Source: Rhizophagus irregularis
Taxonomy: Eukaryota > Glomeromycota > Glomeromycetes > Glomerales > Glomeraceae
Reading direction: 5' to 3'
Length of the DNA: 64,000 nucleotides
Assembly: GCF_026210795.1 (NCBI RefSeq)
Contig: NC_089437.1
Span: 3,348,001 to 3,412,000 of the forward strand
Shown here one piece after another: positions 12,907 to 23,789 of this stretch (position 1 is its first letter; each line of letters begins with the position of its first letter). The notes under the pieces were generated by a model. The model had not been told where the DNA came from and searched no databases. It was given only the letters and a program-made list of their open reading frames with translations. Both the position numbers and the translations under genes were made by a program.

Positions 12907-13380
12907 CGAAACCCTATTCAAGTGTCAATAGTCTATTTAAAAATACGAAGAAATAGACGTAATGTAAATAAGATTTTTTTTTTTTTTGCGGAAACAGGTA
13001 TATAATACATATATATATATAAACAAAAAAACTCCACTGTTAAAATTATATTTCATCGTTACTATACTAAATCTTTTTTTGTATCTAAATAAATCATACG
13101 ACCATAAAAAATTTCAGAGTGGAAATAATTTTGATCAAAAGAATATATCAATTGATGTATATAACAAGTAAATTACATTTACGTTAAGGAAGACATTACA
13201 ATTTACAATTATTTACGTTATTTACGTATCTTAGAATAATTTTTTTACGTTGATTCAATACTAAATCTTTTCTTTATTAATTTGGTTAAAGAGTGAATTA
13301 GCTTTTTTTCATTATATATGAAATAAATAATAATGAGATATGATCTTATGTATGACATTTTTGCTATTGTAATAATTTTT

Positions 13381-13636
13381 ATCAGGCATTTACTAATTGG
13401 TGATTTATGTTAGTACAACCAGTTACTAAGCTGTATAATAAATACCTATTACGTAAGCCTGATAAAACAGTTACTCGGCACAACGTGACCTCATAACTGC
13501 GGCACTGTCGTGCCTTACATGTATTTGCAATAAGAATATGATCAGTAAAATTTACTGAGCTGCGCTCAGTAAATCCCACCAATCATATTGCTTATTGCAA
13601 ATACAACAGTTACTCGGCACTTCGTGCCGAGTAACT
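13381..13636. repeat. Nested foldback element, MITE-like
   Basis: Several inverted repeats are packed together. A perfect 13+13-base hairpin (AGTTACTCGGCAC, loop TTC) lies at 13608-13636, with a direct copy of its left arm at about 13468-13480. Long arms at 13520-13542 and 13582-13605 (TGTATTTGCAATAAG and its complement) enclose a TTTACTGAGC/GCTCAGTAAA hairpin. GGCAC/GTGCC pairs at 13501-13514. This resembles a non-autonomous DNA element or an insertion of one into another. Confidence 0.6.
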
Positions 13637-13867
13637 ATTAAGTATTCTCGTTTAGATTTAAGATTTTTATGAATTTGAATAACTTCAATATCGATTTTCA
13701 ATACGCTACTCTACAAATAGTAAATAATATATTATATAATAATTTATTTAAAACGTTAAAATATGAATTATTCAAATCACAAACTAAGAGACGGATTTGC
13801 TAATTGCTACTCTATTCTTAGTGTTTAAATAATTAAATATATATATAAATAATACAACGTAAATAAT

Positions 13868-16182
13868 TTAGAATCCATCTGTATTTAAACGAAAAAAAAA
13901 AGTTATTACAAAAAGTCTATAACAAATTTCAAATATATGTTTAAATTGTAATTACCATTAGGAATTTCGAATTCATCTTGTTCTTCTGAATGGAAATTTG
14001 GTTTATTATATATTTCATCATTATCTAATAAAAAGAAAAAAAATAGGATAAAATTAAATATTTATTATAATTCAAAAACTTAAAAAAATTTATTATTAAA
14101 TAAAATTAATAAATTGTACCATTAATATCATCAATATTATTCTTTTTTACTTGTATAGTCTCTTCATTATATTTATCTCGATTATCTATAAAAAAAATTA
14201 TTATCAATATAGTAAATTATGATTTATTAGAATTATGATTGAACTTACCATTATTTGAATTAATTTGCATTTTCTTAAATACTTTAGACAGTTTTTTGCT
14301 ATTATCTAATTATTAAACCGAAAGAATTATTAATATATTATTTCAAAAAATAAGACTATAAAATTTAATAATTATTTATACCTTCAGGTATATTACTTGA
14401 ATTTGATGTATTATTATTACTTTTGTTATCAAAATCTTCAACTAAAAATAAAAACGAATAAGTTTACTATTTTAATTTACTGTATAACTTTAATTAATAC
14501 TCACTATTATAAGGAATGCTAAAGCCATAAGGTTTACTATGAAATTCTTTAAGATTAATCTAATTAATTAAATAATTTCAAATATAAAAATAATAAAAAA
14601 ATTATATACGTGTATACCTTCTTGTTCTTCTATTAAATTTTATATAAATGGTTATTTAAAAAATTATGTTAGTAATGCGTTGTATGATATACATTTTGTT
14701 AAATATAAAAATATAATTATACCGACCTTCAGTCGCATTTTTTGGTTCAGGAAGATTTTTAAATTGATAAACTTTACTTGTAAATAACCTGCTTGTACTT
14801 GTATTATTAGTCTCAAAATTATTCGAGACATTTATTTTTGTGGATAATTTAATTTTTTCGAATAATTTTTTAAATATACTTTTATCTTCATTTATTTCGT
14901 TTTGATAATTTAACCTATTAATTTTTCTTATTTTATTAAAGAAAGTTTTAATATCAGGTCTTTTTTCTGGATCAGCATCCCAACATTGTTTCATCATATC
15001 TTTATATTCTAAAGGAGTTCCCGGTATTATTTTTGGTCTCATTCCATTAATTATTTTTAGTGCAAGTTCATAATCATTTTCAAAATTAATAAAAGGCGGT
15101 CGTCCAGATGAAATTTCCCACATGACCATACCAATACTGTAAACATCAGATGCAAAAGTAGTTTCTTTTCCAGAAATAACTTCGGGTGCAATATAAGGGA
15201 GATTTCCATATATACTATTTAATGGTTTATCTGCTGGTCCACAAAATCCAAGATCACTTATACGAATATCTGTTGTAGATAATAATATGTTTCCGGAATG
15301 CAAATCTCTGTGAATTGCATTTTCTTCATGTATTTTACGAATTCCTTCAACAATATTATCAATGATTTGAAATCTTCTTTTCCATGTAAGTTTATCATGA
15401 TTTTGTTGTAAATATTCTCTTAAATTATAGTCCAATGCAAATATTACAAGTAAATAATTCCCATCTGATGGATCTTTTGTTAAACCATAACATTGAACAA
15501 CTTGTACCCATTTGTTACTTATAGATAAATGAGATTTACCCTATAAAAAAATAATGGATATTACTACATAGTAAATATTTAGTTACTTTCACAGATAATT
15601 CCTAAATTACATACCTCCTCAAACCAACTTCTATTAGCACTTTCAACATTTTCTAACTTTTTGAGTACTACATTATGTCCTCTATACCTTTTTAATTGTT
15701 TTTCTTTTAAATCCCATTCATTATAAAATCCATCAATCCAATATGCTTTATAAATTTCGGAACATCCACCTTTAGTTAAATATTTAATATTTTGTAATTT
15801 ATTATATGGGATCCATTCTATAATTCTATCTGGCCTAAATGTTTCCATTTGACATTGTTGTATTAAATTATCAATATCATTATTTCCAGATGTCCAGTTT
15901 GAAAATTTCGATTTCACAATATAATGTAGCTAAACATTCATTATGACAATTTTCACAAATTCTTTTTGTTCCTTTATTATAAAGAATTTTAAAATTGTCA
16001 AAATCTTCATTTAATATTTTTGCTGTATATGATTTTTCATCTTTTGTAAGAGATTTGTCAGCAAGAATAGTTCGTTGTCTAAATTCAAATTGTTTATTTA
16101 TAGTATTTTGAATATTATAATCTGTTATTGCATATGCTCTATTAAGTGCAGCAAAAACTATGTCTTCTCGAATAGAAGTCAT
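13868..16182 (-). CDS. CxxC / tyrosine-kinase-like protein, 5' part frameshifted
   Basis: Exons: 16182-15615, 15540-14727, 14629-14618, 14546-14505, 14441-14382, 14305-14249, 14185-14120, 14024-13956, 13878-13868. The architecture matches the plus-strand paralogue at 44355-46712 exon for exon. The N-terminal region carries CENCHNECLATLYC. The kinase domain has a degenerate glycine loop (TKGGCSEIY), VVLKKLE lysine, HRDLHSGNIL catalytic loop, SDLGF in place of DFG, and YIAPEVISG, so the catalytic residues are kept. A polar tail built from short exons follows. Relative to the paralogue, about 23 bases are missing near 15905-15920. This removes the second CxxC-like pair and shifts the frame, so the full protein cannot be made. 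A shorter kinase could start at the ATG at 15917. It is either a kinase-only gene or a recent pseudogene. Confidence 0.75.
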
Positions 16183-17355
16183 AATAAAAAAATTTTTTTA
16201 ATTTTAAACAATTGAAAAAAAATGAATTCGTTAAATAAATAAGACCTGAAACCGGAGTTTTTATTACAAAAATTGCACAAATCATACATTTAATTGTACG
16301 ACCTTCTAATTTAGGATTATATTTGTAAAAGTAGTCTTTCGAAGAATAAAATGAGAAATATTTTTTTAAGAGATTTGATAGTATTTTAATAATTGAATAA
16401 ACTAAAAACAATTATTAGAATATACCCCCCTTTTTTTTAAAAAAAAAAAACTATTTATAACATTTAATTGTTATTAAAAAAACTATTCATAGGTGCAGAT
16501 TTTTTGAACAAGAAATTTTATCCGTATTGTATATTATCGAAATATATTTAAAATAGTTACTTCAAACTGAATCTTGATATCTGATCTAATTAGATTTGAT
16601 TATTATTATTATATATTATTTATGATAATCTTAAATTAAAAATGTAATTTCTTTGGCTCTTTAGAAATAGAAATTTCATACTAGCTGCTATTCAACCTTA
16701 AGTCTAAAGAAAAAGAAATATAATACTATTAAATAGTGAATAAATTAAACAATTTGAAGTAGAAAAAGATTTTTGAAAGAGTAGATTAAATGAATTAAGG
16801 AAATAATTTATCGATATTTCACTTATAAAAACAGAGTAATGCAAACTAGAAAAAAAATATTTCTCTTTCTCTCTCAATACTGTATGAGCCAAATATAATC
16901 TTTAATCAATTACACATTATTTGTAAAGTTAATGCATCCCATAATATATACTATTTTTAACGCATAAAGAAAATGTTAAGTTTAAACAGTTTAATCATAA
17001 AAAGTTTCTTTTCTAATATGATAGTTACTAAACCAAAAAAATTAGAATAGAAAAGCGTTATTACATTTATTTGTATCTAATGTTTTCAATGTATTAGTTT
17101 ATTAAGAAGATAAACACCGATTACTAGGCTTTAAAATATAGCCATTTAATGTATTTCTTAAACGTTGATTAATAATTTATATGCAATAAGTCAAGATCTT
17201 TTTAAACGAATTTTGGTGCATTTGTTTATAATTTGTAAATTCGGCAGGAAATTTTTTAGGCGTAAACCTTCGACGGAGGTATAAACTTATGTAAATTTAA
17301 TTTCTGGATGTTGTTTCTTAATTGGCAGAATTTTGTTATAATAATAATTAATAAG
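16183..17355. other. Upstream flank of the kinase gene, then plain intergenic DNA
   Basis: 16183 to about 16500 is similar, in reverse, to the flank of the other kinase at about 44045-44354. The match includes the block GTACAATTAAATGTATGATT and a T-run/A-run palindrome, so the duplication includes the promoter. From about 16520 to 17355 no gene or clear repeat is seen. Confidence 0.55.
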
Positions 17356-17356
17356 G

Positions 17357-17503
17357 ATATTGCTAAATATCACCAGTGGTGACGGTCACCAGTGGTGGAT
17401 TTATGATGTAATGCCGGTCAGTGTTTTATTAAATTTTAATTCAGGCCAAAAGTGCATCTTAATGCTGGTATGGTGACAATTACCGCTAGTGAGCTTTAGC
17501 AAT
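17357..17503. mobile_element. Short inverted-repeat element, MITE-like
   Basis: Imperfect terminal inverted repeats of about 29 bases begin ATTGCTAAA on the left and end TTTAGCAAT on the right. The inner parts pair CACCAGTGGT with ACCGCTAGTG. The element is about 145 bases long with no coding frame. The left arm also holds a direct repeat of TCACCAGTGGTG. Confidence 0.5.
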
Positions 17504-17557
17504 TTTCAATTAATAAATATAATTTGTCATTTTTTATTGGATGAATAAATTTATATA

Positions 17558-17619
17558 ATCGGTCCAGACCGGCCCTAAAATCATGGACCAAGACCGCGAA
17601 TGCCGGTTCTGGGACCGAT
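17558..17619. repeat. Small hairpin repeat with ATCGGTCC ends
   Basis: The left end ATCGGTCCAGACCGGC pairs with the right end GCCGGTTCTGGGACCGAT. An internal GGACCAAGACCG may be a third related motif. The sequence is GC-rich against an AT-rich background. Confidence 0.5.
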
Positions 17620-19148
17620 CCTAATAAGATTTTACCTGAAAATACTGAAGGATATTATTCGACTGTTTTCTTTTATCAATTTTCTGTATAACTATTAGAG
17701 TATTTACTATAGTGAAATATTCAATATTTCGTACCATTGTTGTTATAGAATTCATTATGTATAAAGGATATAACCCTTGTAGTAGGATATTTCTTTTGTT
17801 TCTTTTATAAAAAATGCAATAAACGCAGGTTTCGGTTTATATTTTCAATACTATTATTCAGTATTTTAATTAGTTTGGATGCAATAAACATTCCCTGTGA
17901 TATGTTGTTAAATGCATTTCTTTGTTTAAATAGTTTTATGATTAATATAATGAATTTAAAATAACCTTATTTATTCAAATTTTTTACGACCAATAACAGA
18001 TAATTCTTGCTGACAAATAAATTTGACAAATCATAAAATTCTTTATAATGAATGAACAAAAAAATTAAAAGAATTTGTGAATATATCTAACTTTTTAGCT
18101 ATCTACTATATATATTATAATATAAATATTGTATTAGAAATGATTTAAAACCAAATTTTTTTATCGGATATCCAATCTATAATAGATAGATGCTCGTTGT
18201 GCAGGAAATCCTAAATAAGGGAATATTACAAAGAAGTATTGTTTGCCAAATACATAAGACAATATAGTATTATTTTCGTTGCACGACTCATCGAAAAAAA
18301 ATTTGATGCATTAACCTTATTATTTTTAGGACTCAAATATTTACAAAAAATCAGGGGTCGTTGTTTACGTAATATAATCAAATTTATTTGTCATATATTA
18401 GCGAATCTTCAAATTCTATCACAATACTTCTAGTACTTATTAAAATTGATATTGTCTAATATAGATTTGTTTAAGTTTCTTCAACAAATTCTTTAAAATA
18501 GGATCAAAATATTATAGATAGGTCAAAATATAATTGTTTGCGAAGTGTAACTGAATCTTCGAACTCTGCTGCAACACCTTTCGAAGTTACGTCCGATAAG
18601 ACTGCATATTCAGGTGATAAAAGATGAACCGGTCAAAATTTTTATAATGACGAGACCGGAAATATTATTTGTCTCTCCTACCATCGTATGTTACACAGTG
18701 CTATATGCTGTATCCGACCGGGAATTACCCTTACCGTACATTCCATCCAAATGTTAATGTACGCTCTTCTTTCGTCTTACCATGCAATCATTGACTATAC
18801 ACCACTCTGTTGCATTGACTGTACACCGCGCCTATCTCTCCTTTCAACTTACAGCACCTATATCTCCATACACCGCTCAATTATTGATCGTACGACACTC
18901 CTTTCGTCTTACTTAGTACGGGATTTGATTTGGTCTCAGAACTCAAACGATAAATCCTATCATATATATATATATTTATTTATTTATAAAAGCTTGGCTA
19001 TGCGGATTTTGTGGACGTTTTCTAAAAATCCATTTCAAGTGTACATCATTCATTATTTCATCTTATAAATATAAAAAGATAAATAATATTAACTTGAATC
19101 GTTTATTCTTCAATTTATCCAGACTTTTTATCATACGAAGTCATTAAT
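17620..19148. other. Intergenic sequence upstream of the secreted-protein gene
   Basis: About 18110-18460 is repeated in diverged form at about 21100-21350 as part of a tandem segmental duplication. A TATA-rich block (18961-18990) lies about 160-190 bases before the ATG at 19149. An open frame at 18688-19068 overlaps this promoter region and is not credited. Confidence 0.5.
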
Positions 19149-20110
19149 ATGAAATTTACTACTGTATTAGCAGGCACTCTGCTCTTTTTCTCAATTATTA
19201 TAAACAAGACAAATGCATCTTGTGATGACTGCCTAACTGTAGCTCAGAACATTCTCTATTGTGATTCAGCAAACGGCTCTGCCTGCGTTACTAACTCTAT
19301 TTCTATTTCTGATACCCCTCCTTCACCGCCTCTGTTAATTGATTGCTGTGATATTCAACAATTACTTATAGCGCAGTAAGTAATTTGTAATTCTAGAAGT
19401 GTTCACAAACTTTATAAAGCATAACTGATAATTATTTCCATTTAGGTGTATTAATGATTGCCAGGATCCAAGTAAGTATCTATTAATTATGCATTATTTT
19501 TCCCTAATAAAAATCATTGTCGTGAAGCTGTTAATTTATTTTTTACCAAATATTAGGTGCAGTATCTTTAGTTACATCTTATTGTCCGTACAAACCTCCG
19601 TGTTAAAAAATTTTCCATCAATTGGAGTGATTCACATCCTAGAGACAAGCTAAATTAGATATTCTTAACATTTATTATGTCTATACTTCAAATGAATTAA
19701 TACATATAATCAACGACTTTTTTGTTTTGCAAATTCATTTATTTTGTCCTAAATATATATTTAAATTTTTGATAATTTTTTCTACTTATATTTCATTTGT
19801 GATACTTCTAATTTCTAGAATACTCGATAATATAATTGCTAGTACCGTTTTCAAGACTAGTAATTCATGATTCACTCAAGCATTTATAGATTTAAAATCA
19901 GTATTATTATTACGTACAATACGAATTTAATTGTTTGTTTTTCGACGCACACTTGTATTTTTTAAATAATTAAAATTTAATGTTATCAGAGTTCAGAGAT
20001 AACTAAGTTCATTTGGTGCATTAAAAGTTGAGAATTATAACAACTGTTACAGTTTTAGTGAAAAATACTTTCAACTAGATTTAAAAATTGTTAATTACTA
20101 AATGCCATTT
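18110..20110. repeat. Tandem segmental duplication, left copy
   Basis: Shares ordered blocks with 21090-22700: a block with CGGATATCCAAT and AGAAATCCTAAATAA, the secreted-protein gene, the block after it, and a distal block with GAGATAACTAAGTTC and AACAACT(G/A)TTACAGTTTTAG. Divergence is substantial, so the duplication is not recent. Confidence 0.6.
19149..19606 (+). CDS. Small secreted cysteine-rich protein, 100 aa
   Basis: Exons 19149-19375, 19446-19471 and 19557-19606; phases agree. The start gives a clear signal peptide (MKFTTVLAGTLLFFSII, likely cleavage after NKTNA). The mature part of about 75 aa has ten cysteines, including CDDC, a CC pair and the final PPC, and few charged residues. 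It is therefore probably exported and disulphide-bonded. The size, cysteine content and intron-split 3' end fit the small secreted proteins of mycorrhizal fungi, some of which act at the plant interface. Such a role is not shown here. A decayed duplicate lies 2.6 kb downstream, indicating local family turnover. Confidence 0.8.
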
Positions 20111-21793
20111 AACAAATATTTTTACGTGAATAATTTAAGGGTAGACTATTCACTGCTGTATATAGTAAATTAGTACAATATGGTAATACAAATTAGTACG
20201 GACGTTCAAAAAAAACTTCAATTTCTCCATACTCATGCGGGTCTTTTTGTGAATTAATTGCAAAGACGTGACATTAAATAGAATTTTGAATTGGAGAAAC
20301 ATTACAATAATTCGGCCTGAAATATTTACAGTAAAATAAGAAGTTTAGCCAAAAAAAAAAAATTTTTTTGAAATTTTATTTTAATTAGTGAATAAGACAT
20401 TTTGGAATATTTCGAACAATTCTAAGTGATTCTGTATCCTAAAAACATAAAGTAAATGAACCTTTTCTTACTAAAAAAACGAGTGGTTTTTACTGTGGAT
20501 ATCATTTTTTGGGCTTACCATTGCGTGGTTAATGGGACCTTTTAATAATAAATTTTGAATTTCCGTACTAATAATTTTACATCGTACCATCATATGATTA
20601 AATTTACGAGAATATAATATTGTAAAAAAATTAAATTATAGAAGTTTTATTATTATTATTTTTTTTATAAAGCTGAATATCACTATAAAAAAGATGGAAA
20701 TTTATAAATTTATCGCCTAAACAATGATAAAATTTCGTTATTACTTAAATTTCTTTAAAATATAATATAAGAAAAGAAGAAAAATAAAATCATACCAAGT
20801 TTATAATCTTTACAACTTCTTGAAACTTTTACTGTATTCCAAGCGTTTAGAAATATGTAATGTGTAACAAAGTAACATGTCCTCGTTAAAATTATTACGG
20901 ATTGCATACGATAAAATGGATAAATTAGTGTAATGACGATATCGTCACTGAAATTTATAAATTTAATAATTTTAAAGAATTTAATATTTTTGTTCATGCA
21001 GCAGCTTATTTAGAATATTATTTGTGTGCGTAATTAATTACCTATATGGTTTAAGTTCATTGATCCCGATGCGAAGCAAAGGGCTGTTGCTAGTATTATA
21101 CTATAAATATTGTACTCGAAATCATTTAATTAAATCGGATATCCAATTTATAATAGATGCAAGAAATCCTAAATAAAGGAGATATTGCAGAGAAAGTATT
21201 GCTATCAAATACATAAGATAATATAGTGGTAACTTTGTTGTACGATTTATTTGTCTAATTTAAATTGATTTAATCGCAAGAACATTTAAGAATTTACCAT
21301 AATAGAATTGAAATTTATTTGTCATATTATAGTGAAATCTTCAAACCTTTTGCAACACTTATAGAGTACACGACATAAATTTGTTTATTTGCTCCTTTTA
21401 CATATTATAATGACATTATAATATTCGATATGACAACATATTCGAGTGATAAATAAGATGATCTGGTCAAAATTATTATGATACAAGCCGAAAACATTAT
21501 CTGTCGCACCATTATTTGTTACGCAGGGCTAGTTAATGTATTACCATACACCACCGGAATAACTATTGCATTAACTCTCCTTTCGTCTTACCATACACTA
21601 CTCAACCGTTGACCATACACAACTCAACTGTTGATTGTACACCGCATCTTTTTGTTTTATCTCTCTTTTTCGACTTACTTATATCATCATACACCACTCA
21701 AATGTTGATCAGTCTTGCCTAAAAATATTAACCTGAATCATTTATTTTCAAATATATCCAGATCTTTATCATACGAAGTCTTAAGAAACCAAT
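19607..21793. other. Intergenic sequence between the two secreted-protein copies
   Basis: 19980-20110 belongs to the left duplication block and 21090-21793 to the right one. Between them (about 20120-21080) there is AT-rich sequence with no supported gene. Confidence 0.5.
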
Positions 21794-22700
21794 ATGAAAT
21801 TCGCTACCGTATTAGCAGGCACTCTGCTCTATTTCTCGTAAGACTGAAGCATCTTGTGATGATTGCCAAACTTTAGCTAGTATCGTTGTCAGTTTGTGAT
21901 ATACAGAATAGATCTACCTGCGGCGTTAACTCTATTCTTGATGGCTCGACTAGTGGTTTAATGAATTGCTGTGATCAACAACTTTATGATCTGGGAGTAA
22001 TTTTCAATTCGACAATTATTTTCATTTAGGTGTACTAAGGGATGCCAGGATTATAGTAAGTAACCATAAATTATGAATTGTGTTTTCTGAATTAAAATCA
22101 TTACCGATGAGATAATTTTTTTTTTGGTCAAATATTAGATTTATTATACCTTATTGTCCGTACACCTATCCATGCTAAAAATTTTTCATCAACTGAAATA
22201 GTTCACATAAATTGGTAATTAAAATAATTAAGCAAAATGAAATAAAAGTTACATACTTATCAATTAAAGATAAATTAGATAATTTAACACTTATTACGTT
22301 CAATCATCGAAATTAATAAATATGATTAACTTTTTTGTCTTGCAAATTTGACTTCAAAAATTTTGTCTTGTGTCCCATATATATATATATTGTATACTTT
22401 TGCCTTTGATAGTTACTTGTATATTTTCTTGTGATACTGATACTTCTGAAATAATCGATTAAATAATTGCCATTACCGTAATTTATGATTAGTCTGAGTA
22501 TTTGTGAATTTTAAATTCAATATTATTACGTACAGTATGAATTTAAATTGTTTTACCTGAACAAGTTACGTGACGCACGCTGCGTATTTTAATTAATATG
22601 GAGTCCGGAGATAACTAAGTTCGTTTGGTAGTTTAAAAGTTAAGAATTGTAACAACTATTACAGTTTTAGTAAAAAGTTGTTAATTATCAAATGCCATTT
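21090..22700. repeat. Tandem segmental duplication, right copy
   Basis: The diverged counterpart of 18110-20110, about 3 kb downstream in the same orientation. It carries the broken secreted-protein copy. Confidence 0.6.
21794..22178 (+). pseudogene. Decayed copy of the secreted cysteine-rich gene
   Basis: It starts like the intact copy (MKFATVLAGTLLYFS), then a deletion places a stop straight after the hydrophobic core. A shifted frame continues as TEASCDDCQTLASIV and soon stops again. The two downstream splice junctions (near 22030-22060 and 22139) and the end YCPYTYPC-stop remain recognisable. The signal peptide, CDDC motif and final cysteines show common descent. The frame is broken at least twice, so no secreted protein is expected. 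Confidence 0.75.
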
Positions 22701-22862
22701 AACAAAATATCTTTATATGAAATAATTCATTATTAACTAGTATATATAAAGGCCATTTAAAAAATATTTTTATGTGAAATAATTAATTATTAACTATAAA
22801 GAAAATTTTAAAATATAAATTTCACCTTTTTTTTTTATTATATAAAAGTTTCTTCGAACTAG

Positions 22863-23060
22863 GTGGTAAAATTAAAAAATCCAATTTTATGGCAGACATA
22901 CTTCAATGCAACTATCCACGTTTATACCCCAGAAGGGATTATCAGTTGTCAAGAATGCCATGAAGCTGCAGACACTAATTCACACGTCGTTACATGTATC
23001 GAACACACGAATGCCATCCTAGAAAAACGATCATTTATCGGAGTTTTTTCCAAAAAATAA
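22863..23060 (+). pseudogene. LINE ORF2 C-terminal zinc-finger remnant
   Basis: A 65-aa frame whose middle (ISCQECHEAADTNSHVVTC, then EHTNAI) matches the pattern of the zinc-finger end of the LINE ORF2 in this window (ISCIECANAHDDNTHVGLC, then KEHSIHI). The spacing C-x2-C...H...C...EH is shared. No reverse transcriptase remains upstream, so this is a truncated fragment of a related but different LINE. Confidence 0.6.
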
Positions 23061-23760
23061 ATTTTTTATGGGTGAGAATATATAATAAAAATAAAAAGTG
23101 TAGAATGTGATGCAGCGTGATGAATAATATGAATAGCGTGATTAATGTGAGATAGTGAGAGTTATTTATTAAATTTATTTTGGTTTAAATACTGGCGGGT
23201 ATGATCTTATGTAGATGATTTCGTAATACCTGCTGTAAATCTCGAAGTAATACAAAAAATTTTTTAAAATTGTTTTGGCCAGATACAAATTTAAATCCTG
23301 TCAATATAATTGGCTGAAATAATCAGGCATTATCGTACTGTAAAATCGTACTTGATAAAAAAATACATAACAGCGCACTAAAATGACAAAACTTAAATAC
23401 AGAATAACTCGTAATGAAGTTTCTGTATCAGAGTATTTTTTCATAAACTTTAGTAATATGATATTTAAGTTATTTATTTCAACCGTAATGTAGAATCACT
23501 ATTTTATAGTATTTTCCAAGGGTGGCAGTAGTACAACCCAAGCATCACTTCGAATAATTATTAATAAAACAATACTAATATATCTAAATCGGAAATCGGA
23601 ATCTCAAATTGTGATTTTGATCAGTTAACCAGTTAACAATTTCCTATTATAATTATACGCGACGCGTAATATAATTATGAGTCATCTTTATGAAAAAAAC
23701 TTTTATTGATGTAAATATTAGTCACGCATAAAATTAGCCGAAGTTTTTCCTACTCTAAAG
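23061..23760. other. Intergenic, no gene seen
   Basis: AT-rich. A near-palindrome around ACGCGACGCGT lies near 23657-23667. Nothing else stands out before the TATA element. Confidence 0.45.
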
Positions 23761-23780
23761 TATAAAAACTATAAAAACCC
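23761..23780 (+). promoter_or_regulatory. TATA-like promoter of the repeat-exon locus
   Basis: TATAAAAACTATAAAAACCC is followed 15-40 bases on by a CT-rich stretch, an arrangement typical of fungal RNA polymerase II start regions. It precedes the spliced, non-coding-looking locus. Confidence 0.5.
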
Positions 23781-23789
23781 TTCACTTAT

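Noticed and set aside
18688-19068. 127-codon plus-strand open frame upstream of the secreted protein gene
   Set aside because: It overlaps the promoter region of the following gene, has no domain, and its diverged duplicate at about 21540-21720 does not keep the frame.
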